Origin: Flavobacteriia bacterium
Lineage (GTDB): Bacteria > Bacteroidota > Bacteroidia > Flavobacteriales_D > Crocinitomicaceae
Assembly: GCA_947446925.1 (NCBI GenBank)
Contig: CANFHU010000004.1
Location: forward strand, 1 to 64,000
Length of the DNA: 64,000 nt
Direction: 5' to 3'
Shown here: positions 37,124 to 44,792 of the stretch, piece by piece
Layout: every line of letters begins with the position of its first letter
Position numbering within the stretch: the stretch's first letter is position 1
Position numbers and translations under genes: made by a program
The notes under the pieces: model-generated
What the model was told of the DNA's origin: nothing
The model's input: only the letters and a program-made list of their open reading frames with translations
Database searches by the model: none

Positions 37124-37486
37124 TTATTTGTTTTCGCGAATCGAATTCTCGAATTCATATTCTTTCTTAATTTTTAGAGCCTTTTCGATTTCTTGTTTTG
37201 GTGTTTTTTGAGTCTTCTTTTGAAACCCATTTGCCAGAACAACTAGTTTTCCTTCATCAAAAAAACTAAATATTCTATAAATATCACTTCCAAGTTTTAC
37301 TCTTATTTCATACAGTCCATCCGTGTCTTCTAGATGTTTTAAATACGTTTCAGGTACTCTTGGTAATTCTTCTATTAAATCTAATGTCCAGATTATTTTG
37401 TCTTGGACTTTACTTTTTTGTTTTATGAAAAATTCTTCAAAATAACTTTTATACGTAATAACTGTTCTTACTTTATTATTGTTCAC
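37124..37486 (-). CDS. RelE/HigB-type toxin
   Basis: 120 residues, RelE/ParE-fold toxin of the phage Gp49-like/HigB kind: helical start (FEEFFIKQKSKVQDKIIWTLDLIEELP), then KHLEDTDGLYEIRVKLGSDIYRIFSFFDEGKLVVLANGFQKKTQKTP, where the ...GLYEIRV...YRIF... and NGFQKKTQKTP blocks carry the basic catalytic residues. It would cleave mRNA on the ribosome. It is upstream of its antitoxin gene. The second HigBA pair nearby is only distantly related. Confidence 0.9.
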   Translation of the reverse strand: MNNNKVRTVITYKSYFEEFFIKQKSKVQDKIIWTLDLIEELPRVPETYLKHLEDTDGLYEIRVKLGSDIYRIFSFFDEGKLVVLANGFQKKTQKTPKQEIEKALKIKKEYEFENSIRENK

Positions 37487-37594
37487 TTTTCAAATTTACG
37501 ATAAGTTTCACTAAAGTACAACTTTCTTTTTATTAGGTGTTTTAGATAATGGAATTTTTTTAGCTCGAAGCGAAATACTTTTCAAGATCTCATA

Positions 37595-37726
37595 TAACGT
37601 TTTGCGCCTTTAGCGATGGGCATACCGAAGCTTTACACCCAAAACCCGAAGCGCGGTTTATTTTCAAAAGTAGTAAATAGTTAGTTGAAGTGGGGTGTAA
37701 GAACCTAGTTTAAAGGCGCTATTATG
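37595..37726. repeat. Cassette-type 3' repeat, copy G (best-preserved nested palindrome)
   Basis: TAACGTTTTGC start; outer inverted repeat GCGCCTTTA (37604-37612) / TAAAGGCGC (37711-37719); inner inverted repeat TTACACCC (37633-37640) / GGGTGTAA (37693-37700). It sits 18 bp beyond the stop of the HTH antitoxin gene. Confidence 0.85.
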
Positions 37727-37744
37727 CTTCGCCATTAAATTATT

Positions 37745-38071
37745 CTAGATGAGTTGAATAAACTGTTTTTCTAATGTAACATTGAAATGAATATCAGCTT
37801 TTAATGCTTTAAATACTTTTAAAATAGTATCAATAGTAGCGCTATTTGTACTTTTTTCAAGTTTTGATATTTGAGATTTTTGAACACCAACTAAGTTTCC
37901 TAATTCTTCTTGTGTTAAATTTCTTTCTTGTCGAGCAGTTTTAATCATTCGACCTAAAAGTTCCATGTTAAGTTCGTATTCATACAAATCTCTTTCAGTT
38001 TCACCGATTTTGCCAATGTATTTATCTTTCATTTCGGCAAGTGATTTTGCTTTAAATTCAGTAGTTGCCAT
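37745..38071 (-). CDS. XRE family antitoxin (second HigA-type)
   Basis: 108 residues: N-terminal stretch AEMKDKYIGKIGETERDLYE, then a helix-turn-helix (MIKTARQERNLTQEELGNLVGVQKSQISKLEKSTNSATIDTILKVF), then a strand-rich tail (ADIHFNVTLEKQFIQLI). HigA-like antitoxin, 3 bp after its toxin gene. It is only weakly like the antitoxin at 36806, so this is an independent module. Confidence 0.88.
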   Translation of the reverse strand: MATTEFKAKSLAEMKDKYIGKIGETERDLYEYELNMELLGRMIKTARQERNLTQEELGNLVGVQKSQISKLEKSTNSATIDTILKVFKALKADIHFNVTLEKQFIQLI

Positions 38072-38074
38072 AAT

Positions 38075-38416
38075 TTATTTTTTTAGTTTATTTTCAAAAT
38101 ATTTAATCCTAATTCTTTTTGCTTTCTCGATTTCTTTTTTCGGAACTTTACCTACTTTTTTAATAAATCCATGAGTAGCAAGAACTAATGTTTTCTGTTT
38201 ATCTGTTTTATCCCAAAAAGCCAATATTCTAATTTGATTACCAAAATATTTTGTTCTAAATTCCCAAATTTCATCTTCCAGTTTTTTAAATAATTCAGGA
38301 TCATTTGTTTGTTCAGCGATTTCAATATTGTATAAAACTTTTTTAATTGATTTTATGTCTAGTTTTGAAATGAAATCTTCGGCGTCTTTTAGAAATTCAG
38401 TTTGAAAATATTGCAT
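38075..38416 (-). CDS. RelE/HigB-type toxin (second module)
   Basis: 113 residues of the Gp49/HigB toxin type: YFQTEFLKDAEDFISKLDIKSIKK, then KKLEDEIWEFRTKYFGNQIRILAFWDKTDKQKTLVLATHGFIKKVGKVPKKEIEKA. The HGFIKKVGKVP block matches the catalytic C-terminal strand of the family. An inverted repeat at 38443-38464 lies 27 bp upstream of the start and is the likely operator. Confidence 0.9.
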   Translation of the reverse strand: MQYFQTEFLKDAEDFISKLDIKSIKKVLYNIEIAEQTNDPELFKKLEDEIWEFRTKYFGNQIRILAFWDKTDKQKTLVLATHGFIKKVGKVPKKEIEKAKRIRIKYFENKLKK

Positions 38417-38442
38417 TAACTTTTTTATTCAAATATATTAAT

Positions 38443-38464
38443 AAGTTTCCAAATATAGAAACTT
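38443..38464. promoter_or_regulatory. Operator candidate of the second HigBA module
   Basis: Perfect 7-bp inverted repeat AAGTTTC / GAAACTT separated by 8 bp, 27 bp upstream of the toxin start. Its size suits a dimeric HTH antitoxin. Confidence 0.55.
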
Positions 38465-38510
38465 TTGAGTTGTTATTGTTTTATGTTTCTACGTCTCATG
38501 GTGTAGCATC

Positions 38511-38634
38511 TTGTTCCACGCCTTTAGTCATTTGGATACCGAGGCAAAACACCCAAAACCCGAAGTGCGGTTTATTTCAAATGTAGTAAATATTTTCTTC
38601 GAAGTGAGTATAAGAGCCTAGTGCTAAGGCGCTT
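38511..38634. repeat. Cassette-type 3' repeat, copy H
   Basis: Left arm GCCTTTAG (38520-38527) and right arm CTAAGGC (38624-38630), with the family core between (TACCGAGGCAAAACACCC, CCCGAAGTGCGG, TTTTCTTCGAAGTGAGTATA). It touches the stop codon of the DUF4143 fragment. Confidence 0.82.
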
Positions 38635-39183
38635 TTATTTTTCAGAGTTTAACAGCCAATCTATCGCATTAATTTTTTTTATTCCATTATATGTCCCGGT
38701 GTCGTAGTCCATCGTTATTAGAAGCTTTTCGTAATGATCAGGTATATTTTCAAATGGGGCTAATTCACGCTCTAAAGTTTGTCTGTTTTGGACTGTCTGT
38801 GAAACTTGTATGTATTGGGTAAAACCATTGTTATTTCGCACTACAAAATCAACTTCTAAATTATTCGTTTTACCGATCCAAATTTGATTGTTTCTACGTT
38901 TTAATTCAAGGTAGATAATATTTTCTAGTAGGTGACCTGCATCGCTTGCCAATTCTTTTCCAAGTAATGCGTTGCGAAAACCTAAATCTACCATATAATA
39001 TTTTTCTTGTGTCGCTAAATGTGTTTTTCCTTTGATGTCGTAACGATTGACTTTGTAAAATAAATACGCTTCAACCAATGTATTAATATATTTTGATACT
39101 GTTTTATTATCAATTTTCTTTTTGTTAGCTGTCAAGACTTTTGAAATTTTAAAATTCCTAAAACTTATTAAAAATGAAAACTT
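38635..39183 (-). pseudogene. Truncated DUF4143 domain (C-terminal part of an ATP-binding protein)
   Basis: The readable frame starts at a TTG (39135) with TANKKKIDNKTVSKYINTLVEAYLFYKVNRYDIKG and runs to KINAIDWLL. Sixteen more codons upstream (FSFLISFRNFKISKV) still fit the family before a TAA at 39186-39184. This is the C-terminal DUF4143 region of the widespread ATPase family with an N-terminal AAA domain; the whole ATPase half (about 200 residues) is missing. Repeat copy I lies about 55 bp further upstream, so the gene was cut at or near the cassette boundary. Expression is doubtful. Confidence 0.75.
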
Positions 39184-39239
39184 TTAGGAAATTAAATTGG
39201 TATTCAGTTTAACTATTGCTTTCGTTTTGAAGTGAATAA

Positions 39240-39580
39240 TAACGTTTTGCGCCTTTAGCGATGGGCGATGTCGAGGCAAAACACCCAAAACTCGAAGCTC
39301 AGATATTTTACAAAAGTAATAAATAGTTAGTAGAAGTGGGGCATAAGCGCCTAGTGATAAGATTTTTTTAAATATAGATTCTGTAGCAGATAAACTACAA
39401 GCAAACAAAAAGCCAAGTCGTTCAAACTTGGCTCTAATAATCAAAAATCAATTTTCGAAAAGTCCATAGAATAGGTTTCGTTCAACAGCCCTTTACCTGC
39501 GGTGCTACTCCGTGGTCATCGCTTGTCAGGTTGCTGAGCCTGTCGATGTACAGACACGACGAAAGGTTAGTTGTTATATG
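39240..39580. repeat. Long cassette-type repeat, copy I (both ends present)
   Basis: Starts TAACGTTTTGCGCC and ends GTTGTTATATG, like copy F. It contains the family core, a terminator-like stem AGCCAAGT / ACTTGGCT (39411-39434) and the same second palindromic part as F. It fills most of the gap between the DUF4143 fragment and the HNH gene; no gene is seen in it. Confidence 0.85.
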
Positions 39581-39616
39581 CTGGTGTTTTTTCTCTCGTG
39601 GTTTATCTGTCCATTA

Positions 39617-40780
39617 TTATTTATTTCCTTTTGCTCTGTTGTGTGTTTTACATAACATTTCACAATTCTTGATGTCTGTCGCACCGCCTTTGCTCCAAGC
39701 CGAAACGTGGTCAGCATCCATTTCTGCTAATGACCATATTTTAGTTTTATTTGTGTTGTTGCCAACTGCACAAAGAGGACAGTTTGAAATTTCTTTTTTC
39801 TCTGCTTCTGCTTTTTGTTTTGCATAAACAGATTTTTTAGTTGCTTCGTCAAATACACGAACTTCTAAAAGTTTTGTGTCAACTGAACCGCCTAAAACAT
39901 ACTCAAATATTCCTTTTCTGGTTTTTATATATGGGTCAGAATACAATTTTTTGACTTCTTCAGAAATTGTTTTTGAATTGTAAGGCTGTTTATGGTATGC
40001 TTCATACAATCGTCCCCATTCAAGTCCTTGCATTTCACTTTCAACATCTGTAAAAACAGTAGAAACCCAATCTATAACACTTGTGAAATAGTTTTTTAAC
40101 TCTGTGATATTTTTGTCAAAACGGTGTCGGCTCATATAGTCACCAATATTTCCTTTGCTAACCCAATCTAATGCTCTTTCCAAAATTTTCTGTCTGTCTG
40201 CACTTCCTGCAACATATGCACTCCATTTTTGAATATTTGCATTTTGACTATTACTAAATTCCTCTTTGCCAAGTGTAACAAATGGTCCAGAATATACTGC
40301 ATTTAGTAATTCCTGCTCGGTAAGTGGAACACCAGCAATATTGATTGTCTTAAACCATTCTTTTATTTCGCTTTCTGTTCCTTCACACTCATAAATAAGA
40401 AGTTTTGCGTCTAAAATCTTTGCTTGTTTGTCAGCAGCAATACTGTCAAAGTATTGCTCCATCCCATTCTCATCTTTGATTGCTAATTTATTTGTTACAA
40501 AGCGTCCGAAACTAGTTATACGTTGCTGTCCGTCTAATACTTCAAGATTATTGTCATCAATTTTGTTGAAGTAAATTAATCCCAAAGGATAACCTTTTAA
40601 AATAGATTCTATAACAGCAACATCTCTTTTGCCATCTGCATAAATATAATTTCGTTGATATTCGGGTTGAATAGTTAATTTTCCCGATAAGCCAAATAAA
40701 CCTTTGCCTTCAAGCTTGTTATATACAAATCCATCGCAAATATCTTTGATTGTAATGTCTATTCTTAGTGTTGTTTCCAT
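39617..40780 (-). CDS. DUF262 and HNH endonuclease domain protein
   Basis: 387 residues. The N-terminal DUF262 (GmrS-like/ParB-fold NTPase-type) domain shows IQPEYQRNYIY and the signature LEVLDGQQRITSFGRF. The C-terminal ~60 residues form a complete HNH nuclease: CPLC, then MDADHVSAWSKGGATDIKNCEMLCKTHNRAKGN with the zinc Cys pair and catalytic His. DUF262-HNH proteins act as NTP-dependent nucleases in modification-dependent restriction (GmrSD, BrxU types). It is encoded 14 bp after an EcoRI-family adenine methylase gene, which suggests a restriction-modification or related defence pair. It ends 36 bp from repeat copy I. Confidence 0.9.
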   Translation of the reverse strand: METTLRIDITIKDICDGFVYNKLEGKGLFGLSGKLTIQPEYQRNYIYADGKRDVAVIESILKGYPLGLIYFNKIDDNNLEVLDGQQRITSFGRFVTNKLAIKDENGMEQYFDSIAADKQAKILDAKLLIYECEGTESEIKEWFKTINIAGVPLTEQELLNAVYSGPFVTLGKEEFSNSQNANIQKWSAYVAGSADRQKILERALDWVSKGNIGDYMSRHRFDKNITELKNYFTSVIDWVSTVFTDVESEMQGLEWGRLYEAYHKQPYNSKTISEEVKKLYSDPYIKTRKGIFEYVLGGSVDTKLLEVRVFDEATKKSVYAKQKAEAEKKEISNCPLCAVGNNTNKTKIWSLAEMDADHVSAWSKGGATDIKNCEMLCKTHNRAKGNK

Positions 40781-40794
40781 TTGTTTTGCGATAT

Positions 40795-41967
40795 CTAATT
40801 TGTATTTTTTGAAACAATAAATAGCCTATCAAATAATGAATAAGCACATTCACCATTTTCATCTATGTAATAATTACCTTTTGTTGGCTTTCCTTTCATC
40901 ATAGGATTACCATTAGTTTTTTTACCTGATGAACCAGTAAAAGAACCGTCTTGTCTTATTTCTTTGAAATTATCATATTGTTTATGACTTTGTAAGCCAA
41001 AACCATCTTTCATTGATAAACCAATTATTTCAAATTGGTCAGGTGAATGCTTACTAAGGAAGCTTATCGGAACACCCATTACACCTTTATAATCACTTGG
41101 TATATGTTTTACAAAAGATATTTCAATTGCATCGAAGTTATCGTATTTTTCAAAAGGTTTTTTTGTGCCAAATTTGATAACATCTTTCTCCGTCATAAGT
41201 GGAATTGGTTTATGTCTTCTTCCGTGGTCAAGATTTGTAAACCAAATTGTTCCTGCAACAAAAGCATACTTCTTACCGTTTTCCTCTTTATGAAAACTTG
41301 TGAAATCACTTGGGATTTCATACCAAACATTGCGTCCATCATTTTTTCCACCACCAAGCCACATTTTCTTATCTCTAATTATTGGAAAAACCTCTTTGTA
41401 TTTTATGGCATTCATATTGCCGAGAATCACAAATTTCTTATCAGCCTCAATTATCCAAGCTAAAAACTCACGAAAAAGTGAAAAGGGGGGATTTGTAATT
41501 ATAATATCAGCTTCATCACGCAATTTTTGAATTTCCTTACTTCTAAAATCACCATCACCTTTTAAATATTTCCATTCTAAATCTGTTACATCAATTTTTC
41601 CATCGCCTGATTTATCGTGTTCAAGTGTGAAAATTTTTCCGTTTGTTATTGTTTTCTTTTCGTCAAATTTTGGGTCATTAACTTCAAATAAACTAGGTTG
41701 GTATTTACTTTTAAGGATTTTGCTATCTGGGGCAAAACTTGTGCTAATCAATTTTTTCAATCCAAATCGTTCAAAATTTTGTGCAAAAAACTTTGTAAAA
41801 TTGCTCCATTCAGGGTCGTCACAGGGTAAAAGAATTGTCTTATTACGAAATGTATCAGCGTCAAATTCTAGATACGCTTCAATTTCTTTCTGTATGTCTT
41901 GATATTGCGTGTAAAATTCATCATTCTTAGCAGCTTTGGCATTGGTTAAATTATTACTCTTTCCCAT
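40795..41967 (-). CDS. EcoRI-family adenine-specific DNA methyltransferase
   Basis: 390 residues. The N-terminus (AKAAKNDEFYTQYQDIQKEIEAYL), ILLPCDDPEWSNFTKFFAQNFERFGLKKLI and motif IV IIITNPPFSLFREFL match the EcoRI methylase family, which transfers methyl from SAM to adenine N6. The recognition sequence cannot be inferred. It is immediately upstream of the DUF262-HNH gene and both sit between repeat copies J and I, as one two-gene unit. Confidence 0.9.
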   Translation of the reverse strand: MGKSNNLTNAKAAKNDEFYTQYQDIQKEIEAYLEFDADTFRNKTILLPCDDPEWSNFTKFFAQNFERFGLKKLISTSFAPDSKILKSKYQPSLFEVNDPKFDEKKTITNGKIFTLEHDKSGDGKIDVTDLEWKYLKGDGDFRSKEIQKLRDEADIIITNPPFSLFREFLAWIIEADKKFVILGNMNAIKYKEVFPIIRDKKMWLGGGKNDGRNVWYEIPSDFTSFHKEENGKKYAFVAGTIWFTNLDHGRRHKPIPLMTEKDVIKFGTKKPFEKYDNFDAIEISFVKHIPSDYKGVMGVPISFLSKHSPDQFEIIGLSMKDGFGLQSHKQYDNFKEIRQDGSFTGSSGKKTNGNPMMKGKPTKGNYYIDENGECAYSLFDRLFIVSKNTN

Positions 41968-42063
41968 TTATTTTGTCTATTCGTTTTGGTCGTAAAGTTA
42001 CGTTTTAAATTCCTGTTTCTTGTTGGTTTGTGTTTGCACTGTCGGTCGTCCTACACTTGCTTG

Positions 42064-42138
42064 TAACGTTTTGCTGCTTTGCGTCAGCGGGCTAACAAAC
42101 ACAGTACGTTTCAGCCCGTTGTCGCAAAACAGTTGTTA
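42064..42138. repeat. attC-like palindrome, copy J
   Basis: 75 bp from TAAC to GTTA. Paired segments are TAAC/GTTA at the ends, GTTTTGC (42068-42074) / GCAAAAC, and GCGGGCT / AGCCCG in the centre, with unpaired spacers between them. It follows the small membrane-protein gene on the minus strand. Its ends match those of copies F and I, but the middle is unrelated. The 42139-42197 stretch shows nothing else. Confidence 0.75.
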
Positions 42139-42197
42139 GCACCTGCTGTGAGTACACGACCTACTTTGGTTTTCAGTTTAAGTTTGTCTCTCGAATT

Positions 42198-42617
42198 CTA
42201 TTTTTGTCCAACTTTTTTTTTCTTATGGTCATAAAATAATTCAATAAATATAAATGAACAAAATAAAATAGAACAAATTGTTAAAGTTACAAATCCAATT
42301 CCCGCTTTTGTATCAAAATCATGGTCTATAAAGCCTTGAAAATGAATCATAAGTCTTACCAAATAAACACTTAAACAAATTAAACTCGAAAGGAAAATTG
42401 TTATAATGTTATTTCTAACTTCTTGTTTGTAGTAAAAAGTAATAAGCATAAAACTAATTGATATTAAAGCGGTTGAGAATTTATGTCCATATTCAATTTT
42501 TGAAATATTAAGATTTCCACTATGGATATTTAACCTTATTAAATAAGGTAAAAATAAACTTACAATAGCAAAAACAATCATAGTTATTTGAATTGACATT
42601 AAAAATCGTTTTTTCAT
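42198..42617 (-). CDS. Hypothetical small four-helix membrane protein
   Basis: 139 residues with four hydrophobic helices (IQITMIVFAIVSLFLPYLI; FSTALISISFMLITFYY; IITIFLSSLICLSVYLVRLM; IGFVTLTICSILFCSFIFIELFY). Family not recognised. Its ATG begins 3 bp after the TAACG end of repeat K (read on the minus strand GTTATAAATG), so it has almost no leader, a feature often seen in integron cassettes. Confidence 0.65.
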   Translation of the reverse strand: MKKRFLMSIQITMIVFAIVSLFLPYLIRLNIHSGNLNISKIEYGHKFSTALISISFMLITFYYKQEVRNNIITIFLSSLICLSVYLVRLMIHFQGFIDHDFDTKAGIGFVTLTICSILFCSFIFIELFYDHKKKKVGQK

Positions 42618-42620
42618 TTA

Positions 42621-42850
42621 TAACGTTTTTCTGTTGTTTATATTCTGAATTACTCTAGGTCGACCAATGCGGTTGTTCTTTTAATTTAGTTTGTCATTTT
42701 TTGTCCTAAAGCCCAATTTTGAATTTTAATTTCAGATCGACTTTTAGTTGTAGTCGTCCTTTGAGGATTTTATACGAAGTGAGAATTTAAAACTTTCCGA
42801 TTTCCCCCAGATACGAAGCGAGATTTTTGTCGAGCAGTTGGTGCTAACTT
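42621..42850. repeat. Cassette-type boundary element, copy K (diverged)
   Basis: Begins TAACGTTTTTCTG, directly before the small membrane-protein gene. It ends near GAGCAGTTGGTGCTAAC, similar to the AGTTGTTA end of other copies. The internal sequence is not related to the common core. No gene is visible between 42618 and 43007. Confidence 0.45.
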
Positions 42851-42949
42851 ATATATACACCTCATAAATAGTATGTTATTCAACTACCTATAGTTGGATA
42901 ACCGCCATAGAATGAGGTTCACTAAAGTACAATTTTTTTAATAATTTCT

Positions 42950-42986
42950 TCAAAACAAAAAAAGCCCTACATCGCTGTAAGGCTTT
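42950..42986 (-). terminator. Terminator after fabF
   Basis: Hairpin AAAGCC-TACA / TGTA-GGCTTT (42961-42986) with a 4-nt loop, followed on the minus strand by a U-rich run. It closes the suf/fabF transcription unit. Confidence 0.85.
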
Positions 42987-43007
42987 AACTATCATTTTTA
43001 TATCGTC

Positions 43008-44252
43008 TTATTTTTCAAACTTCTTAAAAATCACCGAAGCAATATGTCCTCCAAATCCAAAGGTATTACTCATCGCATACGTTAATTTTTTTGGTTCCGC
43101 TTTTGCCAATGGAAAATGGAATAAATCTTTAAAGTCTGGTTCAATTTCTGTGGTATTGATGGTTGGTGGCACCATGTCGTCTTGTAAGGCTTTGATACAC
43201 GCAATGGCTTCAATCGCTCCTGCAGCACCCAACAAGTGACCCGTCATCGATTTTGTACCTGAGATACTTAAAGATTTACGTTCACCAAATACACGTTTCG
43301 CAGCAATTAATTCACTTACATCTCCTTGTGGGGTAGAGGTAGCGTGCATGTTGATATAGTCGATGTCTGCCGGTGTAATTTCCGCTTCTTCCAATGCCAA
43401 CTCCATTCCAAGAACTGCGCCTTCCCCTTCTGGGTGTGTTCCTGTTAAATGGTAAGCATCTGCAGCCATTCCACCACCTACCACTTCTCCAAGAATTGTA
43501 GCGCCACGTTTTACTGCATGCTCGTATTCTTCTAAGATGATCGCTCCAGCACCTTCCCCCATCACAAATCCATCACGGTGTACGTCAAATGGTCTCGATG
43601 CAGTGCTATAGTCGTCGTTGCGTTTTGATAAGGCTTGCGCTGAAGAGAATCCTCCAATTGCTGCTTGGTTGATCGCTGCTTCAGAACCACCGGAAATAAT
43701 GATATCCGCCTTGTTCCAACGAATGTAGTTGAACGCGTCAATCAATGCGGTATTGGAAGTGGCACATGCCGAAACAGGACAATAATTCACCCCACGTAAT
43801 CCATATTTAATCGAAATAACTCCAGAGGCAATATCTACCAATATTCTTGGGATAAAGAAAGGTGTAAATCGTGGAGTACCATCTCCCTGACAAAATTCCA
43901 TCATTTGGTCTTGGAAGGTTTGAATTCCCCCATTTCCAGAACCCCAAATTACCCCAATACGGTTGCAATTTAAGTTTTCGAAATCCAAGTTTGCTTGTTT
44001 CACCGCTTCATCTACGGAAACCAAAGCATATTGTGTAAATGGATCGTATTTGCGAATTTCCTTTACATCAAAATGTGCTTTTGCATCGTATTCTTTTAGT
44101 TCGCAAGCGAATGTCGTTTTATATTTTTCGGTGTCAAATTTGGTAATTGGACCAGCGCCACTCACCCCATTTTTTAGATTCGTCCAGTATTCTTCTACAG
44201 AATTTCCAATTGGTGTCAATGCACCCATTCCTGTGATTACAACTCTTCTCAT
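43008..44252 (-). CDS. fabF: Beta-ketoacyl-ACP synthase II (FabF)
   Basis: 414 residues. The condensing-enzyme triad is present: Cys in YCPVSACATSNTALID, His in INMHATSTPQGD and His in SGTKSMTGHLLGAAGAIE. The enzyme extends acyl chains with malonyl-ACP in fatty acid synthesis. It is on the same strand as the suf genes, 231 bp downstream of the DUF59 gene; the spacer carries inverted repeats, so it may have its own promoter. No acpP gene is adjacent. Confidence 0.96.
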   Translation of the reverse strand: MRRVVITGMGALTPIGNSVEEYWTNLKNGVSGAGPITKFDTEKYKTTFACELKEYDAKAHFDVKEIRKYDPFTQYALVSVDEAVKQANLDFENLNCNRIGVIWGSGNGGIQTFQDQMMEFCQGDGTPRFTPFFIPRILVDIASGVISIKYGLRGVNYCPVSACATSNTALIDAFNYIRWNKADIIISGGSEAAINQAAIGGFSSAQALSKRNDDYSTASRPFDVHRDGFVMGEGAGAIILEEYEHAVKRGATILGEVVGGGMAADAYHLTGTHPEGEGAVLGMELALEEAEITPADIDYINMHATSTPQGDVSELIAAKRVFGERKSLSISGTKSMTGHLLGAAGAIEAIACIKALQDDMVPPTINTTEIEPDFKDLFHFPLAKAEPKKLTYAMSNTFGFGGHIASVIFKKFEK

Positions 44253-44261
44253 AGTACTTTA

Positions 44262-44402
44262 TTTTTAACTTCCCTCCCTAGTTTACACTGAGTTTGTCGA
44301 AGTGAGTAGGGATTAAGGGAGGTGATTAATACTTCTTTTACAATAAATATAAAGAAATATTTTTATTTGTCTCCCTCCTTGAGGAGGGATTAAGGGAGGT
44401 GA
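44262..44402. repeat. Intergenic repeat block between the DUF59 gene and fabF
   Basis: Two related segments share AGGGATTAAGGGAGGTGA. The first carries CACTGAGTTTGTCGAAGTG, an interspersed motif frequent in Bacteroidota; the second has the inverted repeat CTCCCTCCTTGAGGAGGGA. Function unknown. Confidence 0.55.
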
Positions 44403-44483
44403 CAATTTCATCCCGCAGTATACACTAGTATATGAGGAAATAAATTTTGAAAACCAACGATGAAAGAGGCTTTTAAAATACAT

Positions 44484-44786
44484 TTACAAAAATCCTAATT
44501 CTAGTTTTGCTTCTTCAGACATCATATCCTTATCCCAAGTAGGTTCAAATACAATATTCACCTTACACGAAGCAACTCCTTCCACAGAAGCAACTTTGTC
44601 TTCTACTTCCTTCGGCATTGTTTCTGCCACAGGGCAATTTGGAGAAGTTAAAGTCATATCAATCTCCACATGGTTTTCAGGAGAAATTTTCACTTCATAA
44701 ATCAATCCTAATTCATATACATCCACAGGAATTTCTGGATCGTATATGGTTTTTAGCATGTCAACAATTTTGTTTTCTAATTCCAT
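44484..44786 (-). CDS. DUF59/MIP18 family Fe-S assembly factor (SUF locus)
   Basis: 100 residues: MLKTIYDPEIPVDVYELGLIYEV, then DMTLTSPNCPVAETMP with the conserved Cys, and a C-terminal strand (CKVNIVFEPTWDKDMMSEEAKLELGFL). The short MIP18 type (SufT/PaaD-like) helps mature Fe-S proteins. It is the last gene of the suf operon, 6 bp after sufE. Confidence 0.92.
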   Translation of the reverse strand: MELENKIVDMLKTIYDPEIPVDVYELGLIYEVKISPENHVEIDMTLTSPNCPVAETMPKEVEDKVASVEGVASCKVNIVFEPTWDKDMMSEEAKLELGFL

Positions 44787-44792
44787 CCTATT

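Noticed and set aside
29419-39580. CRISPR array suggested by the regularly recurring repeats
   Set aside because: The repeats are 100-340 bp, separated by whole genes of varied length, and are palindromic; there are no short uniform spacers and no cas genes.
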